A stretch of DNA of 46,458 nt from Pyramidobacter sp. C12-8 (GTDB taxonomy: Bacteria > Synergistota > Synergistia > Synergistales > Dethiosulfovibrionaceae), in the NCBI RefSeq assembly GCF_002007215.1, contig NZ_MUHX01000020.1:1-46458 (forward strand). Reading direction: 5' to 3'. Below are positions 17,785 to 25,137 of the stretch, one piece after another. The notes beneath the pieces are model-generated. The model worked only from the letters and a program-made list of their open reading frames with translations. It ran no database searches and was not told the DNA's origin. Position 1 is the stretch's first letter. Each line of letters starts with the position of its first letter. Both the position numbers and the translations under genes were made by a program.

Positions 17785-18266
17785 CGGCTTTCATCCCCGC
17801 TTTCGGAGCCGTACCGGCACTTGCAGAGAACGACGATCATCAGCATGGCCATACCGAGGGGCACCGCCATCAGCGGCACCGCCTTGGGCACGCCCAGCGC
17901 CATGGTCTTCATCCTCCACCCGCCCATCACGTTTTGAGCGCCGAACCAGACCATCACGCCGAGGACCGCAGCCTGGACCGCCGCCGACAGAAGACAGCAA
18001 AACGTCCTGCCGCGCGGCGGCAGCGCGTTCGCCACGAAATCGATCGACATCTGGTCGCCGTTGAGAGAAGCCGCCGCCGCGCCGATCAGCGCCATCCACG
18101 CCAGCGAAAAACGCGCCAGCTCCTCCGTCCAGATGGGGGCGGCATGATAAAAATAGCGCAGCACCACGCCCATGACGATGTCGCCGATGTTGATCAGCAG
18201 CAGCACCCCGCCGAACCAGAGGCTGAGGAGCCCCACCCAACGGCTCAGCCGTTCGAGAAAATCCAT
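17781..18266 (-). CDS. TRAP transporter small permease (DctQ family)
   Basis: 161 aa with four membrane segments and the usual WTEELARFSLAWMALIGAA motif near residue 45. It partners the large permease downstream (ATGA overlap). The ATG at 18266 has no strong ribosome site and lies 13 nt after the binding-protein stop. Confidence 0.93.
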   Translation of the reverse strand: MDFLERLSRWVGLLSLWFGGVLLLINIGDIVMGVVLRYFYHAAPIWTEELARFSLAWMALIGAAAASLNGDQMSIDFVANALPPRGRTFCCLLSAAVQAAVLGVMVWFGAQNVMGGWRMKTMALGVPKAVPLMAVPLGMAMLMIVVLCKCRYGSESGDESR

Positions 18267-18279
18267 GCGCTGCCGGGCC

Positions 18280-19323
18280 TCACTTCGCGGAGGCTTTTTC
18301 GTTGGCCGCCTTGGCGTCGCGCAGGGCCGCTTCGAGCCATTCGGCGGAGACCTTGCTCTTCAGCCACTCGATGTACGCGGGCTGGCCGATGCCGCGGAAC
18401 TGCTCCATCTCCTCCGGCGTGGGCGCGTAGACCTGCATGCCCAGCTGACGGCATTTTTCCACCTGCTGGGAATCTTCGGCTTCGATGCGAGCGCGGGTGA
18501 GGCGGTTGGCCTCCTTCGCCGCTTCGAGGATGACGGCGCGCTCCTCGTCGCTGAAGCTGTCGAACAGGTCGCCGTTCATGACCAGGAATTGGTCGGAGTA
18601 CTGGATGTTCGCCAGCGTCATGTACTTCTGCACTTCCGTCAGGCTGCCCAGCAGCACGTAGAAGGCCGGGTTCATCTGCCCGTCGACGACGCCCGTTTTC
18701 AGCGCCATGTAGAGTTCGCCCCAGGGGATAGGCGTGCCGCTGGCGCCGAACGCCTTGAAGATCGCCACCTGGCCCTCGTCCATGCCGCGGAACTTCAGGC
18801 CGGGGAAATCGGCGGGGCTGCGGATCTCGCGCTTGGAGTTGGTGAAGGCGAGGAAGCCGCCTTCCTCCACCGCTTCGATCAGCACGCAGCCCGTGCGCTC
18901 GCGGAACAGCTTTTTCAAATTGGCCCAGTATTCGCTCTCGTCGAAGAAAACGTGCGCCGCCTCGTAGCTGTTGAACATGAACGGCACCGACGAGGGATAC
19001 AGCTCCGGCAGCACCGTGCCCATGGCGGCGAACGAGGAGACGTCGGCCACCGGCTGATTCAACCCGTCCTTCATCATCAGCTCCATGCGCTGCTCTTCGC
19101 TGCCCAGCTGCTCGTCGGGGTACAGTTCGAACGTGATGTTCCCCTGCGTGCGCTCCGTGACGCGCGAAACGAATTCCTTGACGAAGTAATGCACCACGTT
19201 GTTCTCGACGTTCGCCGGTCCGATGTACGACATCTTCACGACCGTCGCCGCGCCCGCCGCGCCGCTCAGCCCCAGCGCCAGCGCACAGGCCAGCGCTATT
19301 TTCCCGATAACGGTTCTTTTCAT
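18280..19323 (-). CDS. TRAP transporter solute-binding protein (DctP family)
   Basis: 347 aa. A signal peptide (MKRTVIGK, Ala/Leu core, cut near ATA-VVK about residue 25) precedes a DctP domain. Conserved parts include LKFRGMDEG with the substrate-carboxylate arginine, and GELYMALKTGVVDGQMNP. It is periplasmic. ATG at 19323 is chosen for the signal peptide and GAGAGGT 8 nt upstream; longer in-frame starts lack these. First gene of the dctP-dctQ-dctM operon. Probably binds a carboxylate. Confidence 0.94.
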   Translation of the reverse strand: MKRTVIGKIALACALALGLSGAAGAATVVKMSYIGPANVENNVVHYFVKEFVSRVTERTQGNITFELYPDEQLGSEEQRMELMMKDGLNQPVADVSSFAAMGTVLPELYPSSVPFMFNSYEAAHVFFDESEYWANLKKLFRERTGCVLIEAVEEGGFLAFTNSKREIRSPADFPGLKFRGMDEGQVAIFKAFGASGTPIPWGELYMALKTGVVDGQMNPAFYVLLGSLTEVQKYMTLANIQYSDQFLVMNGDLFDSFSDEERAVILEAAKEANRLTRARIEAEDSQQVEKCRQLGMQVYAPTPEEMEQFRGIGQPAYIEWLKSKVSAEWLEAALRDAKAANEKASAK

Positions 19324-19450
19324 TATCCCATACCTCTCAGCTTGAATTTTCCAATCAAATACTTCCGACATTTTATCCCAAAGGACGCAAAAAAGACAGC
19401 GCTCCCGCAAGAAACAATCTTTCTCAAGCGCGCGCCAATCCTTCGCGGCG

Positions 19451-19915
19451 CTATTTCAAGTCCGCCGGGAGCGCGATCTTCTCGATCCGGTAATTTCTCC
19501 CGTCGACGCGCATCATCGCGAAGGAAAGTTCCAGGCCGAAACGCCGCCGTCCGCAGCTGCCGGGGTTCAACCACAGCACGCCGCCGCGCAGCGCCTCGCA
19601 ATAGCGGTGCGAGTGTCCGAAGATCACCGCGTCCACATCGTCCAGGTCCGTCGGCACGTCGGCAAGACGGTGCGCCATGAAAAAATTCAGCCCTTCGATC
19701 CGAAAGCGCAGCGACAACGGCAGACGGCGCGCCAGCTCCCAGTCGTTGTTCCCCCGCACCGCGTACAGCGGCGCCAGTTCCCCCAGCCAGTCGAGCGTGT
19801 CCTCGTCGTCGAAATCGCCGGCGTGGACGATGCAGTCGCAGCGTTTCAGTCGCTCCAGTACCTGCGGGCGCAGCAGCCCGTGCGTATCGGAAATAATCGC
19901 GGCAAGCGCCGCCAT
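19451..19915 (-). CDS. YfcE/MJ0936-family phosphodiesterase
   Basis: 154 aa. All short-form metallophosphoesterase motifs are visible: SDTHG near residue 9, GDFDD near 36, GNND near 57, MAHR near 84 and GHSH near 103. Relatives hydrolyse phosphodiesters with Mn2+. ATG at 19915 has AAGGTGAG upstream; the longer upstream frame lacks support. Monocistronic. Substrate unknown. Confidence 0.88.
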   Translation of the reverse strand: MAALAAIISDTHGLLRPQVLERLKRCDCIVHAGDFDDEDTLDWLGELAPLYAVRGNNDWELARRLPLSLRFRIEGLNFFMAHRLADVPTDLDDVDAVIFGHSHRYCEALRGGVLWLNPGSCGRRRFGLELSFAMMRVDGRNYRIEKIALPADLK

Positions 19916-20089
19916 GCTCTCACCTTCTCCGAAAAATCTCGTCATATTATAAAGCAAAGTGCCCGCCTTTTCGCGCCCGACCTCATCGCCGAAAGTCCGT
20001 CCTTCAGATCGAGGTAAAATTTCTATGTGCTTATCCTTGTCACGAAATTCATTTGCATTATAGCACTTCTTAAAAATTAAAATATATCA

Positions 20090-20103
20090 CTAACACATGT
20101 TAG
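20090..20103. promoter_or_regulatory. Palindrome before the dhaL-like remnant
   Basis: CTAACA-CA-TGTTAG is a perfect inverted repeat immediately upstream of AAAGGAG. A possible promoter TTGTCA-16-TATAGC precedes it (about 20036-20063). It may be a surviving operator of the broken gene. Confidence 0.35.
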
Positions 20104-20116
20104 AAAGGAGTCCCCC

Positions 20117-20226
20117 ATGGAAATGCAGAGCTGAATTCTTGAAACGGATCGTCGGCGCGGCCGAGGCCGTCGCAAACGCGGAAAAGGAACTGACGGAGAT
20201 CGACTCGCGCTTCGGCGACGCCGATG
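20117..20226 (+). pseudogene. dhaL-like N-terminal fragment, frameshifted and truncated
   Basis: A good ribosome site and ATG at 20117 give only five codons before TGA. In another frame the sequence continues as EFLKRIVGAAEAV...KELTEIDSRFGDAD, which resembles the start of dihydroxyacetone kinase subunit DhaL (its metal-binding Asp cluster). Similarity ends at about 20225, where unrelated sequence begins. Fragment identity comes from memory of the family and is moderately sure. Confidence 0.5.
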
Positions 20227-20488
20227 ATGAAGATCAACGATGGCGATCTCATCGTCTTTGTTCATGCCGAGACATGGATCCCCGGGAACATCGCCATTGT
20301 CCAGCCCGATAGAAAACTGGAGTGTTCAGGAGTAAAAACGGCTGTATTCTAGGTCACAGAACAAAGATCATGCCGATATCGAGGTCAGCGAAGACAATGA
20401 TTTTTCGGGAGTCAGCCGCACCGTGAGGATCATCGCCGACCGCGATCCGAAACCGGTTTTACAACAAGAAATAAAAATCCGGCAGTAA
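20227..20488 (+). pseudogene. S24/LexA-like phage repressor C-terminal remnant
   Basis: From ATG 20227 the frame reads INDGDLIVFVHAETWIPGNI then AIVQPDRKL, typical of the S24 peptidase fold of repressors. It stops at 20352; in another frame the text resumes as NKDHADIEVSEDNDFSGVSR and VRIIADR, matching the usual C-terminus of such repressors, ending at TAA 20486-20488. The N-terminal HTH and catalytic Ser/Lys segments are missing. It is fused to the dhaL remnant, so this is rearranged debris. Confidence 0.5.
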
Positions 20489-20490
20489 AA

Positions 20491-20655
20491 GTGTTCAATA
20501 ACATGATCAATAACGCGACTCTTGCAGATCGCGAAAAGGTTGTTAATACCGATAAACTTCTTTTAACCTATGTTATTACAAAGCAGTTTAAACAAAATTT
20601 TAATAATATCTATGAAGTTAAGTTTTTGATAGCGCCTCTCAACGTATCACCTTGA
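20491..20655 (+). other. Possible 54-codon remnant ORF, unrecognised
   Basis: An open frame from GTG 20491 (ATG 20503) to TGA 20653-20655 in AT-rich DNA, rich in Asn, Lys and Thr. There is no ribosome site and its end overlaps the padR promoter. I recognise no family; it is probably decayed sequence. Confidence 0.2.
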
Positions 20656-20702
20656 CTTTTACTATCAACAATAGTAATATCATTAATAGTAAAAAATGGA
20701 GG
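20652..20702 (+). promoter_or_regulatory. padR promoter with repeated half-sites
   Basis: TTGACT (20652-20657), a 17-nt spacer and TAATAT (20675-20680). Half-sites TTTACTAT (20658-20665), ATAGTAA (20671-20677) and ATAGTA (20686-20691) cover spacer, -10 and start region, suggesting PadR autorepression. GGAGG at 20698-20702 is the ribosome site. Confidence 0.7.
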
Positions 20703-20709
20703 CGTCGCT

Positions 20710-21234
20710 ATGTCATCAATAGATTTAGTTATACTCGGTATCGTATTGGAAAAACCGCAAAGCGCCTATGACATTCAAAAAGATGTGGAGTACCACCATT
20801 TTTCCCGTTGGACGAAAATAAGCGTGCCTTCCATTTATCGAAAGGTACTCCAGTTGAGCGAGAAAGGTTATCTGCAAAGCGATATTGTTAAAGGCGATAA
20901 GTTTGCGGATAAGGTAATCTATTCCATCACCGATAAGGGCAGAGCATATTTCAAGGAATTGATGGCTTCTTGTGCCGCGGGCTCGGTGCCCCTGTTATTC
21001 GATTTCAATGTAGTCATTACCAATCTGAACAAAATGGATAAAGCTGAAGCAATGGAGCTGCTTTCTACTTTGCGCCAGAGCATACAGTCCTCCACTGAAT
21101 TAATTGAGGGATATGCTCAGGAATTTTCAGACATTCCTTTGCTGGGAAGAACGATTTTCGAGCAGCAGCGGCTCCTCTATCGCGCCCTTCTGGAATGGCT
21201 GGATCACTTTGAAGGGCGGTTTTTACAAGAATGA
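20710..21234 (+). CDS. PadR-family transcriptional regulator
   Basis: 174 aa. Residues about 1-80 form the winged helix (LVILGIVLEKPQSAYDIQKD, then SVPSIYRKVLQLSEKGYL), and the C-terminal helices resemble PadR/Vir dimerisation regions. Such regulators repress genes for detoxification of phenolics or drugs. First gene of a three-gene cassette; its stop overlaps the yjdF start. GC content is clearly lower than in flanking genes, and the product looks Firmicutes-like, so transfer is likely. Probably self-regulated via the repeats in its promoter. Confidence 0.88.
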   Translation: MSSIDLVILGIVLEKPQSAYDIQKDVEYHHFSRWTKISVPSIYRKVLQLSEKGYLQSDIVKGDKFADKVIYSITDKGRAYFKELMASCAAGSVPLLFDFNVVITNLNKMDKAEAMELLSTLRQSIQSSTELIEGYAQEFSDIPLLGRTIFEQQRLLYRALLEWLDHFEGRFLQE

Positions 21235-21653
21235 GCGTAGGCCCTCAAAGCAGCTTAACCATCCTGTTTGAAGCTCCATTTTGGATCGCCCTATATGAAA
21301 GAACTGATAACGGCAAGTATGAGGTATGCAAAATCACTTTTGGATCAGAACCCAAAGATTATGAGGTCTATGAGTTTCTGCTGAAGTATCGGCACAAGCT
21401 GAAATTCAGCCCACCGCTCCAGGCCGAAGCAGCCATGGAACGGAAAATCAATCCCAAACGTATGCAGCGTGAAATTCATAGTCAACTGCAAGATAAGGGC
21501 ATTGGCACAAAGGCGCAGCAGGCGTTAAAACTCCAGCATGAGCAATGCAAGCTGGAAAGGAAAACAAAGAGCCGAGAGCGGAAAGAAGCAGAGAAAGATC
21601 GCCAGTTTGCGACACGGCAGGAAAAGAAGAAAGCCAAACATAGAGGAAGATGA
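21231..21653 (+). CDS. YjdF-family protein (DUF2992)
   Basis: 140 aa. The N-terminal part (LTILFEAPFWIALYER, then EPKDYEVYEFLL) matches the YjdF family, and the C-terminal third is a highly charged Lys/Arg/Glu helix. In Bacillus, yjdF lies behind a riboswitch that senses azaaromatic compounds; here no such RNA precedes it, and a padR gene takes that place. The ATG overlaps the padR stop (ATGA). Molecular function is unknown; a role in responding to toxic aromatic compounds is inference. Confidence 0.8.
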   Translation: MSVGPQSSLTILFEAPFWIALYERTDNGKYEVCKITFGSEPKDYEVYEFLLKYRHKLKFSPPLQAEAAMERKINPKRMQREIHSQLQDKGIGTKAQQALKLQHEQCKLERKTKSRERKEAEKDRQFATRQEKKKAKHRGR

Positions 21654-21654
21654 C

Positions 21655-21840
21655 ATGAGGATAGAATGGATTTTATGCCCCTTTTGCGGCAATAAAACGC
21701 GATTAAAAATCCGTGATGATACAGTCCTTGAAAATTTTCCGCTGTATTGTCCCAAATGTAAACACGAAACCTTGATCGCGGCACAACAACTGAATCTATC
21801 AATTATCCAAGAGCCGGACGCACAGACGCGGAGCCGATAA
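21655..21840 (+). CDS. Cysteine-rich KTR-domain protein
   Basis: 61 aa. Two CxxC pairs, CPFCGNKTR and CPKCKHE, would form a zinc ribbon; the KTR triplet is diagnostic. Small proteins of this kind are frequent cargo of Tn916-like and other Firmicutes conjugative elements. It starts one base after the yjdF stop, with GAGGA upstream. Too short for many gene finders. Function unknown. Confidence 0.8.
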   Translation: MRIEWILCPFCGNKTRLKIRDDTVLENFPLYCPKCKHETLIAAQQLNLSIIQEPDAQTRSR

Positions 21841-21878
21841 CACAAAGGGAAACCTCGGATGTTATCGGCTCTGTTTTC
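21831..21878 (+). terminator. Terminator of the padR-yjdF-KTR cassette
   Basis: GAGCCGATAAC (21831-21841) pairs perfectly with GTTATCGGCTC (21861-21871), then TGTTTTCTT. The stop codon of the KTR gene lies in the 5' arm. Confidence 0.88.
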
Positions 21879-21967
21879 TTGATATTCTCTATGATCTGCC
21901 AAGCGGCAGAAAAAAACGCCGCAAGGCAGACGGCTTTCTGCGCTCAAAAATAGTTTAGTTTCTTCAC

Positions 21968-21997
21968 GGCGGTTCAATTCGAGCCGCCGTTTTTCTT
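21968..21997 (+). terminator. Terminator-like hairpin in element remnant
   Basis: ACGGCGG (21968-21974) and CCGCCGT (21986-21992) followed by TTTTC. No intact gene lies directly upstream, so it is probably left over from an integrated element. Confidence 0.6.
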
Positions 21998-22040
21998 TGT
22001 TCCGACAACTTACACGGCGGCATAGAAGGAGGATGCCGCC

Positions 22041-22130
22041 ATGTTACGCCGGATTCTATCCCAGCCTGATCTGACGAGAGCTAGCTGCTCAAAAAAGCCC
22101 ATCCCCGTCGGCGGACAGTTTTGGCCATGA
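22041..22130 (+). other. 29-codon ORF with strong ribosome site, element remnant
   Basis: AAGGAGG is well placed before ATG 22041; the frame begins MLRRILSQPDL and ends at TGA 22128-22130. It is probably the decapitated start of a mobile-element gene or a leader peptide. Product not recognised. Confidence 0.3.
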
Positions 22131-22174
22131 ATATGAACTATACCATGTAAATAAACTTCATATTGCATACCATC

Positions 22175-22210
22175 GCGCCCGGCGGGGTTGCGACCCGCCG
22201 GGCGCTTTTT
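22175..22210 (+). terminator. Strong terminator in element remnant
   Basis: GCGCCCGGCGGG (22175-22186) pairs with CCCGCCGGGCGC (22194-22205), followed by TTTTT. It marks a former transcription unit in the scar. Confidence 0.8.
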
Positions 22211-22264
22211 GTCGTTTCCTATGGCTGAGATGGCTGGCGGTTGCTTTTTCTGGATTTTTTTCAA

Positions 22265-22456
22265 ATCAGCGACCTGACCATGGTCGACCAGCAGGTGCGC
22301 AGCGTCACCTACGCCTCGTTCGAGACGTTCATCTTCGTCGCCGTGATCTATCTGGTGCTGACCAGCGTTACCTCGGGCGCGCTGCGGCTGAACGTCATCG
22401 ACACGCTGATCCTCCCGGCCCCGCTGGCCGTCAAAACGCTGGAACTCGTCAGCTGA
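22265..22456 (+). pseudogene. Fragment of amino acid ABC permease gene (HisM-like)
   Basis: Nucleotides 22265-22390 match the 3' part of the permease gene at 14929-15054 (opposite strand) at 121 of 126 positions. The frame reads ISDLTMVDQQVRSVTYASFE onward, then diverges into 21 unrelated codons to TGA at 22454-22456. No N-terminal part or start exists. It is either a copied piece of the linked gene or the stub of a second, deleted permease paralogue at an element junction. Confidence 0.9.
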
Positions 22457-22475
22457 CGGCCGGACACTTCAACGC

Positions 22476-22522
22476 AAAATCGCCCTCAAAGCCTTTGTAA
22501 TAAAGGTTTCGAGGGCGATTTT
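22476..22522. terminator. Long bidirectional terminator hairpin
   Basis: AAAATCGCCCTC (22476-22487) pairs with GAGGGCGATTTT (22511-22522), and the inner part adds further pairs. It lies between the permease fragment and the tRNA 3' end and may terminate the tRNA transcript. Confidence 0.85.
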
Positions 22523-22557
22523 CAATCGACCTTGAATCAAGCCGAATCGTTATCATT

Positions 22558-22634
<77 letters not shown>

Positions 22635-22652
22635 GTTCTCAAAAGCGGATTC

Positions 22653-22681
22653 ATCATAACACAAGCGCTTCAAAGCCGCAA
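22653..22681 (-). promoter_or_regulatory. tRNA-Arg promoter
   Basis: Minus strand TTGCGG (22676-22681), a 17-nt spacer and TATGAT (22653-22658), ending 19 nt before the tRNA 5' end. Confidence 0.55.
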
Positions 22682-22700
22682 GGAACGAACGCGGGCTTCC

Positions 22701-23324
22701 TTACTTCCCGACGGTCCACGGCGCGTCGGGATCCGCCACGATCACGGTTTTATTCAGCGCGCGCGTTTCGTTGCAGCGAAAGCAGTCGTGCAGATGATCG
22801 TTGATCACGCCGCAGGCTTCGAGAAAGGAGAACATGCTCACCGTGCCGACGAATTTGAAGCCGCGCCGGCGCAGGTCGCCGCTGAACGCATCGGAGAGGG
22901 CGCTGCGCGTCAGGCGCTGTTTCTGATAGGCGGGATAGATCACGGTGCGCCCGCCCGTGAAGCTCCAGACGTACGCGGCGAAGCTGCCGAATTCCCGGCG
23001 CACGTCGAGAAAGCGCCGGGCGTTGTTCACAACGGCGCGCACTTTGCGTTCGGCGTGGATCATCTCGGGATCGGCCATGATGCGGGCGACCGTTTCGTCG
23101 TCGTATCCGGCCACCTGAGCGTAATCGAACCGGCTGAAATTGCGCGCGAAGCACCGGCGCTTGCGCAGCATCAGCAGCCAGCTCAGCCCGCAGCTCATGG
23201 ATTCCATCAGCAGATGTTCGAAAAGGACTTTGTCGTCATGCTGCGGCACGCCCCATTCCCCGTCGTGATATTTTCTCAGCAGCGGGTCGGCACCGCTCCA
23301 CGGGCAGCGCTTTTCAGACGTCAT
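22701..23324 (-). CDS. tag: DNA-3-methyladenine glycosylase I
   Basis: 207 aa. The N-terminal RCPW and YHDGEWGVP motifs and the C-terminal INDHLHDCFRC cluster (zinc ligands) are diagnostic of Tag. It removes 3-methyladenine from alkylated DNA. ATG at 23324 has GGAGG about 5 nt upstream, inside the 12-nt gap after the iron-sulfur protein gene. Last gene of the ribU-like/iron-sulfur/tag group. Confidence 0.95.
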   Translation of the reverse strand: MTSEKRCPWSGADPLLRKYHDGEWGVPQHDDKVLFEHLLMESMSCGLSWLLMLRKRRCFARNFSRFDYAQVAGYDDETVARIMADPEMIHAERKVRAVVNNARRFLDVRREFGSFAAYVWSFTGGRTVIYPAYQKQRLTRSALSDAFSGDLRRRGFKFVGTVSMFSFLEACGVINDHLHDCFRCNETRALNKTVIVADPDAPWTVGK

Positions 23325-23336
23325 AGGCTCCTCCGC

Positions 23337-24200
23337 TCACTGCGCAATGGTTCGTTCCCCGCAAGGGCTGCGGAATTCGCACGGCACCGCTGTCTGACAC
23401 TTGCCGCAGCCATAGCGCGGCGCGTATTTTCGCTTCTGCGTTGCCAGATAAGCGGCGCACAACGGATGCTTCTTTCCCTGTCTCAGCGAAATCGCGTGCG
23501 CCGGGCAGCGACGCACGCACGCCCCGCACTGAATGCAGCGCTCGTAAACAGCGTCGTATTCTCGCGACGTCGGTTCAATCTGCGCGTCCACCACCACGCT
23601 GCCCAAGCGGCCGGCCATGCCCTTTTCCGTGATCAGCCCCTTGCTGAGCCCAAACGTTCCCAAGCCGGCGGCAAAAGCGACATGACGCTCGGACCAGTTG
23701 CTCGCGTAGGTATCCGCGCTGACGCCGGGGAATCCAGCCAGCGTCCCCTGTCCGCCGCGCGCCACTCGAAAGCGACTATCCCGCGACGGCGCCACAGCGC
23801 GGACGCCTTGAGCCTGCAGCCACGCGCAGAGCTCGTCCAACAGAGAGGAGAGGAACTCCTGCCCCTCGATACGGCCGTAAAGCCATTCCAATGAGGTCCG
23901 CTCGGGCGCGATGCGGTTGCTCGCTCTCACGCGCTCGGAGAACGGAAAAAAGAAAGACAGCACGCTGCGCGCCTCCGGCAGCCAGTCCCGCGGCGAAAGA
24001 TGCCATGGCCCCACCACTTCCGCACTCTTGAACTTCTCAAAAAGAGGATCATCCGCCGCGGCGATGCCGATCAGCGGCCTGTCAAAAAAAACCGTTCCCG
24101 CCAGTTCAGGGTGTCCGTCCGCTATTGCCGCGGTAAGCACGTTGCCCGAGCCGGCGGCAAAACGCTCTTTCATCCACGCATCCAACTGTACGCGGTTCAT
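23337..24200 (-). CDS. 4Fe-4S protein related to epoxyqueuosine reductase (QueG-like)
   Basis: 287 aa. Residues about 180-245 hold RHVAFAAGLGTFGLSKGLIT, as in QueG-type proteins, followed by CIQCGACVRRCPAHAI and a second Cys cluster (CGKCQTAVPCE). QueG reduces epoxyqueuosine in tRNA, but this protein is shorter and lacks the C-terminal HEAT repeat, so another reductase role is possible. ATG at 24200 is fixed by AAAGGAGGT 8 nt upstream. It lies between the ribU-like and tag genes. Confidence 0.8.
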   Translation of the reverse strand: MNRVQLDAWMKERFAAGSGNVLTAAIADGHPELAGTVFFDRPLIGIAAADDPLFEKFKSAEVVGPWHLSPRDWLPEARSVLSFFFPFSERVRASNRIAPERTSLEWLYGRIEGQEFLSSLLDELCAWLQAQGVRAVAPSRDSRFRVARGGQGTLAGFPGVSADTYASNWSERHVAFAAGLGTFGLSKGLITEKGMAGRLGSVVVDAQIEPTSREYDAVYERCIQCGACVRRCPAHAISLRQGKKHPLCAAYLATQKRKYAPRYGCGKCQTAVPCEFRSPCGERTIAQ

Positions 24201-24219
24201 TCGAAGAAACCTCCTTTGC

Positions 24220-24855
24220 TCACGCCCCCCGCCAGGGGAGCGCAAAAAATCGTTTCAGCCGTTTGTACGCTATGAACGCCAGCAGCGACGTGACGCCGTA
24301 TTTGAACAGGTTGAACGGCAGCAGCGCGTAGACCATCAGCGTATAAAGATCCGTCACCGCGGCATTGGCAGCGTGCCCCATGCCGATCACCGTCTCCATT
24401 TTCAGTCCCAGCAGGCGCGCGTAAGCGGGAAAAAAGACGAAAAAGTTGCCCAGCACGATCAGCGACGAAGCGCACAGCGTGCCCCAAAGCAGCGCCTGCG
24501 CAGCGGCGCGTTTCGTGCGCCGGCGGCCGTACAAAAGCGCCGCGGGCACGACGTAGCACAGACTGCCCCACAGGTTTGCCGCCTCGCCGACGCCCATGGT
24601 CGTCGTGCCGTTGAGCAGGAAATTGAGCGTTACCTTGACGACCGCCGCAAAAGCTCCGGCGCCGGGACCCATCATGCAGCCGCCGAGGATCACCGGCAGC
24701 TCGGAAAGATCGAACTTCACGAACGGCGGCACAAAAGGCACCGGAAATTCGAGGATCATCAGCAGCGTGCCGACCGCTCCAAGCATACCCGTCAGAACAA
24801 GCGAATGCAGCGAAAAACGCCGGCAGCGCGCCAGCGACATGGTGTCATCCTTCAT
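24220..24855 (-). CDS. ribU: ECF transporter S component, RibU-like (riboflavin)
   Basis: 211 aa, five to six hydrophobic segments. The RibU-like motif VKFDLSELPVILGG, then MGPGAGAFAAVVKV near residues 50-80, supports riboflavin specificity. RibU binds riboflavin in the membrane and uses a shared EcfAAT module encoded elsewhere. The gene follows ribF across a terminator and has its own promoter, consistent with flavin supply. No FMN riboswitch is recognisable upstream. Specificity is probable, not certain. Confidence 0.78.
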   Translation of the reverse strand: MKDDTMSLARCRRFSLHSLVLTGMLGAVGTLLMILEFPVPFVPPFVKFDLSELPVILGGCMMGPGAGAFAAVVKVTLNFLLNGTTTMGVGEAANLWGSLCYVVPAALLYGRRRTKRAAAQALLWGTLCASSLIVLGNFFVFFPAYARLLGLKMETVIGMGHAANAAVTDLYTLMVYALLPFNLFKYGVTSLLAFIAYKRLKRFFALPWRGA

Positions 24856-24896
24856 CCAAGTCCCTCGCAGAATACCGAAATGATTTTCTTGCGAAT

Positions 24897-24925
24897 ATCA
24901 TACTCCGTCCCGCCCAATTTACCAA
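24897..24925 (-). promoter_or_regulatory. Promoter for ribU-like operon
   Basis: Minus strand TTGGTA (24920-24925), a 17-nt spacer and TATGAT (24897-24902), about 40 nt before the start codon and just after the ribF terminator. Confidence 0.6.
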
Positions 24926-24954
24926 TCGTCAGTTTTTCCATCTTGGTCGAGATC

Positions 24955-24997
24955 ATAAAAATTCGGAACGCCCGGCAACAGGCGTTCCGAATTTTCT
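24955..24997 (-). terminator. Terminator of the rimP-to-ribF operon
   Basis: ATTCGGAACGCC (24961-24972) pairs perfectly with GGCGTTCCGAAT (24981-24992), followed on the minus strand by a run of T. T residues on the + side make it potentially bidirectional. Confidence 0.88.
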
Positions 24998-25122
24998 TGT
25001 GTCCATACTGATCCTGATTTTCAATAAAAAGACATCGTTGAAACGCCGCGCAGTGCTCTGCGACGCGGCACAAGCCCTTCAGAGCGCTTCGAAGAAGCGT
25101 ATCTTCATTGAGCTCTTTTAGT

Positions 25123-25137
25123 TGAGAACGAGTATCA
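25123..25137. promoter_or_regulatory. Fur-box-like 15-mer at ribF 3' end
   Basis: TGAGAACGAGTATCA resembles the 7-1-7 Fur consensus (about 13 of 15 to TGAGAATGATTATCA). It overlaps the ribF stop and has no promoter of its own in view, so it may be chance. Confidence 0.25.

Noticed and set aside
20500-20709. yjdF-type riboswitch
   Set aside because: The element should precede yjdF directly; here padR does, and its upstream region is a simple promoter with repeats.
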